Shown in pieces: positions 33,196 through 42,159 of a stretch of 57,646 nt of DNA. Every line of letters begins with the position of its first letter. Within the stretch, counting starts at the first letter, position 1. The notes beneath the pieces are model-generated. The model was not told the origin of the DNA, ran no database searches, and worked only from the letters and a program-made list of their open reading frames with translations. The DNA is from JAHEJX01 sp041605955 (GTDB taxonomy: Bacteria > Actinomycetota > Acidimicrobiia > Spongiisociales > UBA5794): assembly GCA_041605955.1 (NCBI GenBank), contig JBFIXI010000018.1:1-57646 (forward strand), given 5' to 3'. The position numbers and the translations under genes were made by a program.

Positions 33196-36099
33196 TTAGC
33201 CGTCGGCCGCCAGCGCTTCGGCGGCCAGCTGCTCGGCGCGTCGCAGCAGCTCGGCGGCTTCGTCGACCTTGGCCTGGTACCGAGCGAGGTCGCCGGCGCG
33301 CAATGCGGCGTTGGCCTCATCGATGGCACGCAGCGCCTGCGTCACCAGCTCGGCAACGTCGTCGGGCAGCTCCCCCGGATCCGGCCCCGGATCGACTGGG
33401 CCTCCGAAGATGGCTGCCAACGCCTCAGCGAGGGTCTCGCGCATCTCGATGTTGCCGTTGTAGGACACGACTGCCCGCTTGAACTCCGGAATGCCGGTGA
33501 GCCCCTCTGCCGGCTGGGGGGCTCCCAGCGTTGGCAACTGGCCGCCGTCTTCCTCCTCACGTTCGGCAGTGATGTAGATCGGCTGCACGTAGAGCAGTGA
33601 ATCCAGCACCGGCACGATGAGCATGTTGCCTTGCACGACGCGGGACCCGCCCTGGCCCAGCAGCGTGAATTCCGCCGAGATCACCGGATCCTGGTTGATC
33701 AGCTCGCCCACCTGGCGGGGGCCCTGCTGCAGCGTCCCCGAAGGCAGCCGGTAGTCGATGAGCTGGCCGTAATCCTCCGGACCCGACTTGGCAACCATGA
33801 ACGACACCATGTTGGGTCGGCCCCGGGGAGTGAACGGCTGCATGAGGATGAAGCTCGGATCCGGGTCGTCCTGGTCCTCCGGCAGCTTCATCAGCAGGTA
33901 GTAGGGCAGCATCGGCTTCTCGTTGGCCGGGGCGTCATTGAGGACGCGGGAGCGGAAACCGACGGTCCGCTCCGACGTCGACGGGTCGAGCGCGATGACC
34001 CAGGGGTCGACGCTGGAGAAGAACTGGCGGGGATCCGTCATGTGATAGATCGTGTACATGTCGGACTGGAGGCGGAACATGTCTTCCGGATAGCGCAAGT
34101 GCTCCACCAGCTCCGGCGCCATCTCCGTTCCCGGCGTGAACAAAGTCGGGAAGATCTTCTGATAGGCCTGGATCAGCGGATCGGTGTCATCGACCACGTA
34201 GAAAGTGATGTCGCCGTCGAATGCGCTCACGGTCGCCTTCACCGAGTTGCGGATGTAGTTGAAGCGGTTGGGTAGTCCCGGGGAGATCGCGTCTAGCCGG
34301 CCCGTCGGGGCCTCGGTTGAGTACGGGTACTGATCGGTGATCGTGTATAGATCGACCACCCACATCAGCTCGCCGTTCAGTACCACCAGGTAGGGGTCGG
34401 CATCGGGGAAGAGAAAGCCGGGCACCAGCTTGTCGATCCGGTTCCGGATGTTGCGCACCATCATGACCTTGCTGTTGGCATCCAGCCGGTTGGAGATCAA
34501 CGTGTCGAAGTTGGCGAACCGGGCGGCAAACGCCATCCGCCGGAAGAACCCGCCCAGCGGCACTCCCCCATCGCCGTCGTAGTTGTTGTACTGGATGTTG
34601 TCGGTGCTGCCGCCGAGCGGGAAGTCCACCTCCTGCTGCGCAGTGCCGGCAATGACGTACTCCATCGAGGCATCGTCGGAGAAGTAGACCCGCGGCTGGG
34701 TAACTTGGAGCTCGTCGGCCGTGCTGACCGTGGGGATGTCCTTGACGATGAATGCCGGCTGGCCCTCCCCCGTCACACTGTTGGCAGGGCTCACCACCGC
34801 GCCGAAACCGTGGGTGTAGACAAGCCGCTCGTTGACCCAACCCCGGGCCGGGATGTTCTGCTCGTCGAGATTGCGGGCCGAGACCATCACCTGAGTCAGC
34901 TCCTCGCCGATCCGGTAGCGGTCGACATCCACGTCGGCGACGTCGTAGAAGGTCACGATGGCCTGCAGCTGCTGATACGTCGTGAACAGCACGGACGGAT
35001 CCCACAACCGGATGTTGTCGACCGTGTCGCGATTGGCCTCGAGATCGTCCGCGGTCAGATCCGATCCGGCGGCGAACTCCCGCACTTCGATGCCGGAGAG
35101 GCCGTAGGCCTCGCGGGTGAACTCGATGTTGTGGGCGACGAACTCGACCTCCTTGTTGAGCTCGTCGGGCTGGACCTGGAAGCGTTGGACGATGAGCGGC
35201 CAGATGCCGCCGACCCCGATCGATGTCAGCAGCCACAGACCGACTGCAACCATCGGCAGCGTCCACCCTTTGAGGCGAATGTTGACCAGCAAGATGATCG
35301 CCGCCACCACCGACACGATGATCAGCAAGTTGAGGGCGGGGCGCTGCGCGTTGATGTCGGTGAACGAGGCCCCGATCACCTGCCCCCGCTCTGAGTAGAG
35401 CAGCTCCCAGCGGTCGAGCCAGTACCCGAACGCCTTGAGCAGGGCCAGCACGGCAAAGAGGACCGAGAGGTGGACCTTCACGCCGGGAGAGACGCTGCGC
35501 TGCACCTGAATCCCCCCGTTCAGGTAGTGCAGAGCTGCGGTGACCAGCGCAATGACGAGGAAGAGCTGGAACGTCCAACCGAACAGGTCGCGATAGAAAG
35601 GCAGCGAGAAGACGTAGAGCCCTACGTCGTTGTTGTAGATCGGGTCGACGATGCCGAAGTCGCCGCCATGGCGGAATAGCAGCCAATCCCGCCACCACAC
35701 GGATGCACCCAGGCCCACCATCAGCCCGAAGAAGCCCGCCACTGCCAGTCGCACCCACCGCACCCGGGGCCCAACCCAATCCTGGAATCGCTCCAGTAGC
35801 TCTTCGTCAGGGCTCCCGCTGAAGCTCCTCGTACGCGGCGACAGCCGATCGGCGAGCGCCAAGTTGACCCAGAACAGGACTACCGCCACGAGCGTGGCTA
35901 CTGCGACGAGCCACACCCTGGTGAGGATCAGGGTCCGCCACGTCCGAGCTTGTCCGAGGTCGGAGAACCACAGGAAATCGGTCCAGAACGTGGCAATCGA
36001 GCGAACGGTCAAGATCGCGACGAAGCCGAGCACCAGAATGATTGCCAGCCAGCGACGACTGCCCTCCTGGCGAATTGGTACTGGATCTCGACTGATCAT
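33196..36099 (-). CDS. UPF0182 family membrane protein
   Basis: A 967-residue protein that matches the actinobacterial/cyanobacterial UPF0182 (COG1615) family over its length. The first ~310 residues hold about seven TM helices, beginning WLAIILVLGFVAILTVRSIA. The large remainder is extracytoplasmic and contains the conserved YTHGFGAVVSPANSV and DLYTITDQYPYS segments. A short Ala/Glu coiled-coil tail (QALRAIDEANAALRAGD) ends the chain. The family's function is unknown. TAGACT ends 8 nt before ATG 36,099 with no ribosome binding site, which suggests a leaderless mRNA. Confidence 0.92.
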   Translation of the reverse strand: MISRDPVPIRQEGSRRWLAIILVLGFVAILTVRSIATFWTDFLWFSDLGQARTWRTLILTRVWLVAVATLVAVVLFWVNLALADRLSPRTRSFSGSPDEELLERFQDWVGPRVRWVRLAVAGFFGLMVGLGASVWWRDWLLFRHGGDFGIVDPIYNNDVGLYVFSLPFYRDLFGWTFQLFLVIALVTAALHYLNGGIQVQRSVSPGVKVHLSVLFAVLALLKAFGYWLDRWELLYSERGQVIGASFTDINAQRPALNLLIIVSVVAAIILLVNIRLKGWTLPMVAVGLWLLTSIGVGGIWPLIVQRFQVQPDELNKEVEFVAHNIEFTREAYGLSGIEVREFAAGSDLTADDLEANRDTVDNIRLWDPSVLFTTYQQLQAIVTFYDVADVDVDRYRIGEELTQVMVSARNLDEQNIPARGWVNERLVYTHGFGAVVSPANSVTGEGQPAFIVKDIPTVSTADELQVTQPRVYFSDDASMEYVIAGTAQQEVDFPLGGSTDNIQYNNYDGDGGVPLGGFFRRMAFAARFANFDTLISNRLDANSKVMMVRNIRNRIDKLVPGFLFPDADPYLVVLNGELMWVVDLYTITDQYPYSTEAPTGRLDAISPGLPNRFNYIRNSVKATVSAFDGDITFYVVDDTDPLIQAYQKIFPTLFTPGTEMAPELVEHLRYPEDMFRLQSDMYTIYHMTDPRQFFSSVDPWVIALDPSTSERTVGFRSRVLNDAPANEKPMLPYYLLMKLPEDQDDPDPSFILMQPFTPRGRPNMVSFMVAKSGPEDYGQLIDYRLPSGTLQQGPRQVGELINQDPVISAEFTLLGQGGSRVVQGNMLIVPVLDSLLYVQPIYITAEREEEDGGQLPTLGAPQPAEGLTGIPEFKRAVVSYNGNIEMRETLAEALAAIFGGPVDPGPDPGELPDDVAELVTQALRAIDEANAALRAGDLARYQAKVDEAAELLRRAEQLAAEALAADG

Positions 36100-36134
36100 C
36101 CGGGCGCAGTCTATTGCTCCCCGAGCTTCAGTTA

Positions 36135-37970
36135 TCAGGCGGCCGGAATCACCGTGGCTTCAGGGTCGGCGATGTCCCGTCCCGACGGCTCGATGTTGTA
36201 GGCCACGCCGAGGGCCGCCAACCCGGCGGCTACGCCCGCGTTGTACTCGGCGTGGGCCAATTGGCGGACCCGACGTTCGGCCTCGTCGGTGCGCCAAGCT
36301 CGAAAGACGCGGCCAACACTGGCCCCGCGCTCCCGATTGGTGGCCTCGGCGGTCGCGGTCAAGGCGTCGACCGCGTCCTCCCACAAATCGGTCACCATGC
36401 TCGCCAGAGAGTGGGTCGGTTTGTCGGGAAGGTCGGGTGGAGAGAGCCCGGTCAGCTCCCCGGCGGCGGTGATGCCTGCCCGATAGCAGTCTCCGGCGAG
36501 CGAGTCTGCCGCCGGTCCGAGCACCGCTTCGAACATCGCCCGCTTGGGCCGCCAGCCCTCAGGCTCGGTGCGCAACTCCTCGAGGACCGCGTTCTGCACG
36601 TCGACGATCTCCCGCTTGATGCCCCGCAACCGCTCGTTGGTGAGCGGCATCAGCATCCGATCGCGCAAATCCCACGCGGCGGTGGAGGTCTCTAACCGGC
36701 GGGGCGGGACCGCCGGTATCTCCGCCGCCGGCTCGGGTGCCGGCGCACGTGCCGGCACGGCGTCACTCTCGACGGGTTCCGGCGACACAGGCTCGGGAGG
36801 CGTGCCGGCTTCGATCGCCCTGTCCGGCGAGGCCGTTTCCAGTGAGACCGCGGCGGGTTGCTCGGGTTGGCGAAGCCTGGCGAACAGGTCGTCGATGGCC
36901 GGGGCGCTCACCCCATCGGCCGCCGCGGCCGGCTCGTCGGGAACCGCCTCGGCCATGGTGGTGCCACCCGCCGTTGTGACCTCGAAGTCGAGCGACGCCT
37001 CCTCCGCCGAGCTGCCGCTGCCCCCGGTCACCAACTCCGCATCTGGAGACGGCGCGTCCGCAGGCATGTTACGCAGCGACTCCACCTCCGCCACCAGCTC
37101 GTCGGCATCGACCGGCTCCATCGCGATCTCCGGCGGCGGTGGCACCAGTCGAACGGTGGCATCCTCATCGAGCCAGTCGCCGATATCGGGCTTCACCGGA
37201 GCGTTGTTGTCGGTGAGGACGCGCACCGAAGTCTCGGCCGGATCGGTGACGGCATGGGTGAGCTGCGCCTGGCGGCCCTCGATCTTGTCTTCGAGCTCGG
37301 TCAAGGTGCCCCGCGTCTGCTCGAGCTCGGCCATGAGCTCCTCGCGGCGTTGTTCCAGCGCCCGCACTCGCTCTTGGGCAAGATCGGCAGATTGTTGCGA
37401 AGTTTCGACCATCGACTCAGCTGCGGCGCGGGCATCGTTGACGAGCTTGTCGGCCTCCACCCGTGCGGAGCGGACCAGCTCTTCGGCGTCGCGCTTGGCG
37501 TCGCCGGTGAGGCGCAGTGCCTCCCGCTCGGCTTCGGCTCGAACGAAGAGAACATCCTCGTCTGCCTGAGCGGCCATAGCGTCGGCGGCGGTACGCACCT
37601 GCCGCAACATCGTCTCGGCGGCGCTCCACGCATCGCCTCGTAATTGCTCCGCCTGTTGCTGCGCGTCGGCAATACGCAACTCGGCGTCGGCGCGGGCCCG
37701 ATCGCGGATGTCCTCAGCAGCATCGCGCGCCGCTTGCAGGATGTCGCGTACGTCCTCCCCGATGCTGTCGAACTCTTGCTTCAGGTCGGGCAGCTCGGTG
37801 ATTCCGAGCTGGCTGAGGCGCGCCTGGGTCTCGTCGATCTCGGCCCGCAGTGCCGCGATTTGCGCAGCTACCTCCTCTTGAAAGGCGGCTACCTCGTCGC
37901 GCTCGTAGCCGCGGCGACTGGTCGCGAAGCTGCGCGCTCGGACCTCGTCCGGATCGAGGGTTGCGGACAT
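36135..37970 (-). CDS. DivIVA-domain protein, likely polar or division organiser
   Basis: A 611-residue protein. Residues 1-45 form a DivIVA membrane-targeting domain (RARSFATSRRGYERDEVAAF). A long coiled coil follows (about 30-235) of Ala/Glu/Arg heptads. A low-complexity acidic and Pro-rich stretch spans about 240-450. A helical C-terminal domain of about 155 residues (from MLMPLTNERLRGIKREIVD) has no known match. DivIVA/Wag31 proteins sense membrane curvature and place the growth or division machinery, but this one is more than twice the usual length. TATCGT sits 6 nt before ATG 37,970, as in a leaderless mRNA. Confidence 0.82.
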   Translation of the reverse strand: MSATLDPDEVRARSFATSRRGYERDEVAAFQEEVAAQIAALRAEIDETQARLSQLGITELPDLKQEFDSIGEDVRDILQAARDAAEDIRDRARADAELRIADAQQQAEQLRGDAWSAAETMLRQVRTAADAMAAQADEDVLFVRAEAEREALRLTGDAKRDAEELVRSARVEADKLVNDARAAAESMVETSQQSADLAQERVRALEQRREELMAELEQTRGTLTELEDKIEGRQAQLTHAVTDPAETSVRVLTDNNAPVKPDIGDWLDEDATVRLVPPPPEIAMEPVDADELVAEVESLRNMPADAPSPDAELVTGGSGSSAEEASLDFEVTTAGGTTMAEAVPDEPAAAADGVSAPAIDDLFARLRQPEQPAAVSLETASPDRAIEAGTPPEPVSPEPVESDAVPARAPAPEPAAEIPAVPPRRLETSTAAWDLRDRMLMPLTNERLRGIKREIVDVQNAVLEELRTEPEGWRPKRAMFEAVLGPAADSLAGDCYRAGITAAGELTGLSPPDLPDKPTHSLASMVTDLWEDAVDALTATAEATNRERGASVGRVFRAWRTDEAERRVRQLAHAEYNAGVAAGLAALGVAYNIEPSGRDIADPEATVIPAA

Positions 37971-37976
37971 GACGGC

Positions 37977-37982
37977 ACGATA
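37977..37982 (-). promoter_or_regulatory. -10-like hexamer before the DivIVA gene
   Basis: TATCGT on the minus strand ends 6 nt before ATG 37,970 with no ribosome binding site between. It matches the leaderless geometry seen at 2612 and 53,804. Confidence 0.45.
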
Positions 37983-38012
37983 CCGCCGACCCCTAGGTGC
38001 GTCAGGCGTTTA

Positions 38013-39164
38013 CTAGAGAGCGGCGAGAAACTCGACAGCGTCGTCGATCGTCGCCACGCTGACTACCGAGATGTCGTCGCCGGCGGCGGCCACGGCGTCT
38101 GGGTAATTGGCCGCCGGTACCAGGACGTATTGGGCACCGGCGTCGATAGCCCCAAACACCTTCTGCTTGACGCCTCCGATTGCCCCGACGCTGCCGTCGC
38201 GAGCGATGGTTCCCGTCCCGGCGATGGCGATTCCCTTGGTCAGATCGTCCTCGGTGAGCTGGTTCATGATCTCGAGCGTGAACATGAGACCGGCCGAGGG
38301 CCCCCCGATGTTCTGCGAGTCGATCGTGATGTCGACCGGAAAGACCGTCTCCATGGGGGCATTGGTCAGCAGCACGCCGACCATGCCGCGATCCGGGTCG
38401 TTGATCGGGTTGCCTTTCTCGTCGGTCGCCATGAACGGACCCAGCGTGATCGTGATATCGAGCTCTTCGGGCGTGTCGCCCTCGCCGGTACGCACGATCG
38501 TGAGAGTCACTTCGTCACCGGGGGCGCGTCCCCCGATCGTGGCAACCGCTTCGTCGACGAACTCGACCTCGGCTCCGTCGACGGCCACGATCACGTCGCC
38601 TTCGAAGAGCGTGCCGTCGGCGGCGCTACTCTCGACGATGCCCTGAATCTGGGCGCCCGAGCCGATGAGGGTCACCTCGTAGCCCAACTGCGTCAGCGCC
38701 ACGAACTTGGCACTGTCTTGGGAGGTCCGCATGAGCGCCAGGTTCTGCTCGCGCAGATCCTCCTGGCTTACGCCGGTGGGACGCACCGTCTCTCGCGGGC
38801 TCAGGTCGACCTGGCTGTCGAGCAGGGCGCCGATGTACTCCACGACGTTGACTTCCTTGAGCGAGACGGTCAGGAAGAACAGCTCGCCGGACCCTTCCGC
38901 CACGGCGTCGGTGACTTCGACGAAGTCGGTCACATCGTTCACCGGCCCCGGCGAGAACGAGTAGTAAGGAACGTCGAACGGGAAGAGCAGCACCAGAGTG
39001 ACGGCGATACCGACGAGGAACATGAATCCGGCCAGCACATATGGCCACACCGGACCCCGGTGGTCCGGGCGCAGGTTGTCCGGGATGTCGTCCCATACGT
39101 CGGGACTGGAGGCTCCGTCCACGACACCGTCGGGAAGGGCCACTTCGGTGTCGTGCACTTCCAT
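38013..39164 (-). CDS. YlbL-like PDZ/Lon-type membrane protease
   Basis: A 383-residue protein: a cytoplasmic start, one TM helix (about 42-62), an extracytoplasmic stretch with YYSFSPGPVNDV, a PDZ domain (about 165-245, IQGIVESSAADGTLFEGDVI), and a Lon (S16) protease domain. The catalytic dyad is visible as Ser290 (GGPSAGLMF) and Lys333 (GAIGGVKQK). The family is membrane-bound and degrades membrane or secreted proteins, without the AAA+ ATPase of Lon. TAACCT ends 9 nt before ATG 39,164, again without a ribosome binding site. It lies just upstream of the DivIVA-like gene, in the same direction. Confidence 0.88.
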   Translation of the reverse strand: MEVHDTEVALPDGVVDGASSPDVWDDIPDNLRPDHRGPVWPYVLAGFMFLVGIAVTLVLLFPFDVPYYSFSPGPVNDVTDFVEVTDAVAEGSGELFFLTVSLKEVNVVEYIGALLDSQVDLSPRETVRPTGVSQEDLREQNLALMRTSQDSAKFVALTQLGYEVTLIGSGAQIQGIVESSAADGTLFEGDVIVAVDGAEVEFVDEAVATIGGRAPGDEVTLTIVRTGEGDTPEELDITITLGPFMATDEKGNPINDPDRGMVGVLLTNAPMETVFPVDITIDSQNIGGPSAGLMFTLEIMNQLTEDDLTKGIAIAGTGTIARDGSVGAIGGVKQKVFGAIDAGAQYVLVPAANYPDAVAAAGDDISVVSVATIDDAVEFLAAL

Positions 39165-39309
39165 GGACTAGGAAGGTTAAACGCATCGATTGCCTATCCG
39201 GTGGGACTACTCCAAGTCGGCGGGCGGACGATTCCCGCCGCATTCTCGGCATACCCGAGCGCCCACCTGGTTCTAGAGTGGCGCGGCGCTATCGCCACCG
39301 GGAGGAACA

Positions 39310-39897
39310 GTGCAGGCAACTATCCCGACACGGGTCATCACCGGCAAGGTGCTGCCCCGCAGCACGACTTGGGCGATCCTGCTCACGGTGGGCTTCGCCC
39401 TGCTCACTGCGGCGGCCGCCCAGGTTCGAATCCCGCTCGGCTTCACTCCGGTCCCCATCACCGGGCAGACGTTCGCCGTGCTGTTGGCCGGGGCGGCGCT
39501 GGGAGCCACCTGGGGAGGCGCCAGTCAGCTGCTCTACCTGCTGCTGGGGGCGGTGGGGCTTCCGTTCTACGCGGGCGGTGAGAGCGGTTGGGAGGTCGTC
39601 ACCGGTGCCACCGGCGGCTACCTCGTGGGATTCATCGCCGCCGCCGCAGTGGTGGGTTTCCTCGCCGAGCGTCGCCAGGATCGGGTGGTGAGCAGCGCGA
39701 TTCCTGCCTTTCTGACCGGCAACCTCATCATCTATGCCGTCGGGGTGCCGTGGCTCTTCTACTCGGTGGAATCGATCACCACCGGCGAAGCCGCTCTGGC
39801 CGCCGGGTTCGTCCCGTTCATCGCGGGAGATCTGATCAAGATCGTCGTTGCCGGGCTCTTGCTGCCCGCGGCGTGGAAGCTGGCTGATCGGCGCTGA
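39310..39897 (+). CDS. bioY: BioY biotin transporter, S component
   Basis: A 195-residue, six-helix substrate-binding component of an ECF-type biotin importer. Family marks are FTPVPITGQTFAVLLAGAAL near residues 42-62 and FYAGGESGWEVVTGATGGYLVGF near 88-110, with a GNLIIYAVGVPWL helix later. GTG 39,310 follows GGGAGGAAC. No EcfA/EcfT genes lie beside it, so it either uses a shared energising module or works alone, as some BioY do. It is divergent from the YlbL-like protease gene. Confidence 0.92.
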   Translation: MQATIPTRVITGKVLPRSTTWAILLTVGFALLTAAAAQVRIPLGFTPVPITGQTFAVLLAGAALGATWGGASQLLYLLLGAVGLPFYAGGESGWEVVTGATGGYLVGFIAAAAVVGFLAERRQDRVVSSAIPAFLTGNLIIYAVGVPWLFYSVESITTGEAALAAGFVPFIAGDLIKIVVAGLLLPAAWKLADRR

Positions 39898-39977
39898 CCT
39901 CTGACGTAGCTGCCCGACAGGCTTCGCGCCAAGCGAGCTGAGAGCTAACAAACTCTTTACAGCCGTCTGGTCTCCCT

Positions 39978-39983
39978 TTGACA
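39978..39983 (+). promoter_or_regulatory. -35-like element of the secreted helical protein gene
   Basis: TTGACA is followed 6 nt later by a small hairpin (caccact / agtggtg, loop of 3, 39,990-40,006). The hairpin overlaps the likely -10 region and the leader before ATG 40,025. This could tune transcription or translation. Confidence 0.4.
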
Positions 39984-40024
39984 TGGCGCCACCACTCTTA
40001 GTGGTGAGGAAAGGAGATGGGCCT

Positions 40025-40792
40025 ATGACCCAACGAAGCCGACTCTGGCTCGTCGCGTTGGTGGTAGGTGGGCTCTTGGTTGCGCTCCCGGGCGCAGCAG
40101 TTGCTCAAACCGATACGACGACAACGGACACGGCAGCGGTCGACGATCACATCAGTGACATCGATCGCATCAAGCATCGTGCCCTGCATGCCATCGACAA
40201 GCGCCTGCACACGATCCATCGACTCGCCCATTTGGTCGAGAAGAGCCCGAGCGTCACCGAGGAACACGCCACCAAGCTGATGCGTGACCTGCGGGGGGCA
40301 GCCGAAGGCCTGACCGAGCTGGCCCGCAAGATCCGGGCGGCGGAGACCATCGAAGAGCTACGTGAGCTCGTCCCGATGATCGGCGACTTCAAGGTGTACC
40401 AGGTCTTGAAGCCGAAAGTGCTCCAGGTGCTCGCCTCGGATCACGTGGTGGCGGTTGCGGAGCGCCTCCGTAATCTCGGTGAGAAGCTGGAGATGCTCAT
40501 CGACCGGGCCGAGGAAGCCGGTTACGACGTCACCCGACCCCGCGCGCTGCTCCACCGCATGCGGCGCAACGTGGCGGCCGCCGTCGAGCTGGGTGGTCCG
40601 GTGGCCGACAAGGTCATCGATCTGCAGCCCGAGGATTGGCCCGATCCGGCCGAGGAGCTCTTGATGGAAGGGCGGCGCCGTTTGCACGCCGCGGCTGAGC
40701 ATCTCCAACACGCCCGCTATCAGGCCAGGAAGATCATTCGGTGGCTGCGCCACCTTCAGGATCCGCCGATTGACCTGAGCGAGCTCGATTAG
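40025..40792 (+). CDS. secreted, mostly helical hypothetical protein
   Basis: A 255-residue protein with a Sec signal peptide (LWLVALVVGGLLVALPGAAVA, cut before QTDTTTT). The mature part is nearly all charged helices, with many His/Arg heptads (IKHRALHAIDKRLHTIHRLA and RRRLHAAAEHLQHARYQARK). It looks like a helical bundle or coiled coil in the envelope. No domain is recognised. ATG 40,025 has AAAGGAG upstream at good spacing. A very strong terminator follows, so it is a single-gene unit. Confidence 0.72.
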   Translation: MTQRSRLWLVALVVGGLLVALPGAAVAQTDTTTTDTAAVDDHISDIDRIKHRALHAIDKRLHTIHRLAHLVEKSPSVTEEHATKLMRDLRGAAEGLTELARKIRAAETIEELRELVPMIGDFKVYQVLKPKVLQVLASDHVVAVAERLRNLGEKLEMLIDRAEEAGYDVTRPRALLHRMRRNVAAAVELGGPVADKVIDLQPEDWPDPAEELLMEGRRRLHAAAEHLQHARYQARKIIRWLRHLQDPPIDLSELD

Positions 40793-40853
40793 GGGGGATT
40801 GGTAATCGGGGGACTGATTGCCGCTTGAATCAGCAGCGGGCGGCATGACGTGA

Positions 40854-40887
40854 GGACGGAGCCGTGGAGTTCTCCACGGCTCCGTCC
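40854..40887. terminator. strong bidirectional terminator
   Basis: A 16-bp perfect inverted repeat (ggacggagccgtggag / ctccacggctccgtcc) with almost no spacer, followed on the plus strand by ttt. It separates the secreted-protein gene from the convergent end of the eleven-gene operon. Confidence 0.85.
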
Positions 40888-40907
40888 TTTGCATGGATGG
40901 TGGTCGA

Positions 40908-41315
40908 TCAGGAACCGACGATGTACACCGTGCCGGTGAAGGAACCGCACACCCGATCGTCCCGTGCCCGGGTGATCACTGCCCGGTAGGTGGCCAGGGT
41001 GCGGCCCCGCGTCAGCTCGTGGACGACTGCTACGAGCTTGTCGCCGGCCTTCGTCGGGGCCGTTATCGCCAGATGGGTGTCGATGGCGACGGCGAGGCCG
41101 CCGGGCACGTTGGAGGCCAGCGAGAAGGCACAGTCCGCCAGGCTGAACAACACGCCCCCGTGAGTCGACCCGGCAAAGTTGTGATGGTGCTCGTCCAGGT
41201 CCATCTCGATGGTGATCGACTCGTCGTCGACGCCTACCAGCCGGATGCCGAGGCTTTGGGCATACGGGTCGTCCCGCAACAGCTGGGCGGCCCGCTCCGC
41301 CCGATCCGCCGCCAT
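40908..41315 (-). CDS. PaaI-type hotdog-fold acyl-CoA thioesterase
   Basis: A 135-residue hotdog thioesterase. The catalytic region reads HHHNFAGSTHGGVLFSLADCAF, with the conserved Asn and the Asp of the PaaI/4HBT-II group, followed by TPTKAGDKLVAVVHEL. PaaI frees CoA from dead-end ring-hydroxylated acyl-CoA intermediates in phenylacetate breakdown, which fits PaaH/J/N homologues in the same operon. ATG 41,315 starts 1 nt after the LivG stop. It is the last gene of the operon, before the strong terminator. Confidence 0.88.
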   Translation of the reverse strand: MAADRAERAAQLLRDDPYAQSLGIRLVGVDDESITIEMDLDEHHHNFAGSTHGGVLFSLADCAFSLASNVPGGLAVAIDTHLAITAPTKAGDKLVAVVHELTRGRTLATYRAVITRARDDRVCGSFTGTVYIVGS

Positions 41316-41316
41316 G

Positions 41317-42159
41317 TCAGTGGATTTCGCGGTGCTCTTCACCGAGGTAGGCCTTGATGACTTCCGGGTCCCGCTGCACCTCAGCCGGGGAGCCCACCGC
41401 GATCTTGACACCGAAGTCGAGCACCATCACTCGATCGGCGATGTCCATCACGAGCCCCATGTCGTGCTCCACGAGGACCATGGCGATGCCCAGCTCCTCC
41501 CGGATGTCGAGAATGAATCGCGCCATGTCCTCGGTCTCTTCGAGGTTCATGCCGGCCACCGGCTCGTCGAGCAGCAGTAGCTCCGGCTCCATGGCGAGCG
41601 CGCGGCCCAACTCGACCCGCTTCTGGACGCCGTAGGGCAACAACGCGACGGGGTACTTGCGCCACTGTTTGATCTCGAGCAGGTCGATGATGTCCTCGAC
41701 CAGCTCCCGGTTCTCAATCTCTTCCTGCTTGGCTCGGCCGAACCACAACGCCCCCGTCACGGGACCCACCGCGGTGCGCACATGGCGGCCGGTGAGCAGG
41801 TTCTCCAGCACCGTCATGTGGGCAAACAGCTCGATGTTCTGGAAAGTACGCGCGATGCCGTGGCCGGCGATCACATCCGGGCGCTGTCCGAGGACGCTGT
41901 CTCCCTTCCACAGGATGTCGCCCTCCTGAGGCCGGTAGACGCCGTTGAGGCAGTTGAATGTCGAGGTCTTGCCGGCACCGTTGGGGCCGATCACTGCGAA
42001 CAGCTCGCCGTCGTCGACGTGGAAGCTCACATCGGTGAGTGCCTTGACCCCCTTGAACGCCAACGAGACGTTGCGGAACTCCAGCAGGTGCTCGTAGTCG
42101 CCGCCGCCACGTTGGCTCCAGGCGGCGAGAGTGCGTTTGATGACCCTACCCTCGGTCAC
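41317..42159 (-). CDS. livG: LIV-type ABC transporter ATP-binding protein LivG
   Basis: A 280-residue ATPase of the branched-chain-amino-acid (HAAT) importer family. Walker A is IGPNGAGKTSTFNCL, the signature region reads LPYGVQKRVELGRALA, Walker B is ELLLLDEPVAGMNLEE, and the switch His lies in VLVEHDMGLVMD. The signature has YGVQK in place of LSGGQ, as is common in LivG of this type. GTG 42,159 overlaps the LivF stop by 4 nt (GTGA); GTG 42,168 is an alternative. HAAT systems also import amides, urea and aromatic acids, which fits the Paa context. Confidence 0.9.
   Translation of the reverse strand: MTEGRVIKRTLAAWSQRGGGDYEHLLEFRNVSLAFKGVKALTDVSFHVDDGELFAVIGPNGAGKTSTFNCLNGVYRPQEGDILWKGDSVLGQRPDVIAGHGIARTFQNIELFAHMTVLENLLTGRHVRTAVGPVTGALWFGRAKQEEIENRELVEDIIDLLEIKQWRKYPVALLPYGVQKRVELGRALAMEPELLLLDEPVAGMNLEETEDMARFILDIREELGIAMVLVEHDMGLVMDIADRVMVLDFGVKIAVGSPAEVQRDPEVIKAYLGEEHREIH

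Noticed and set aside
37644..39581. 645-codon plus-strand open frame over the DivIVA and YlbL-like genes
   Set aside because: Its translation is charged low-complexity and it covers two well-supported minus-strand genes.
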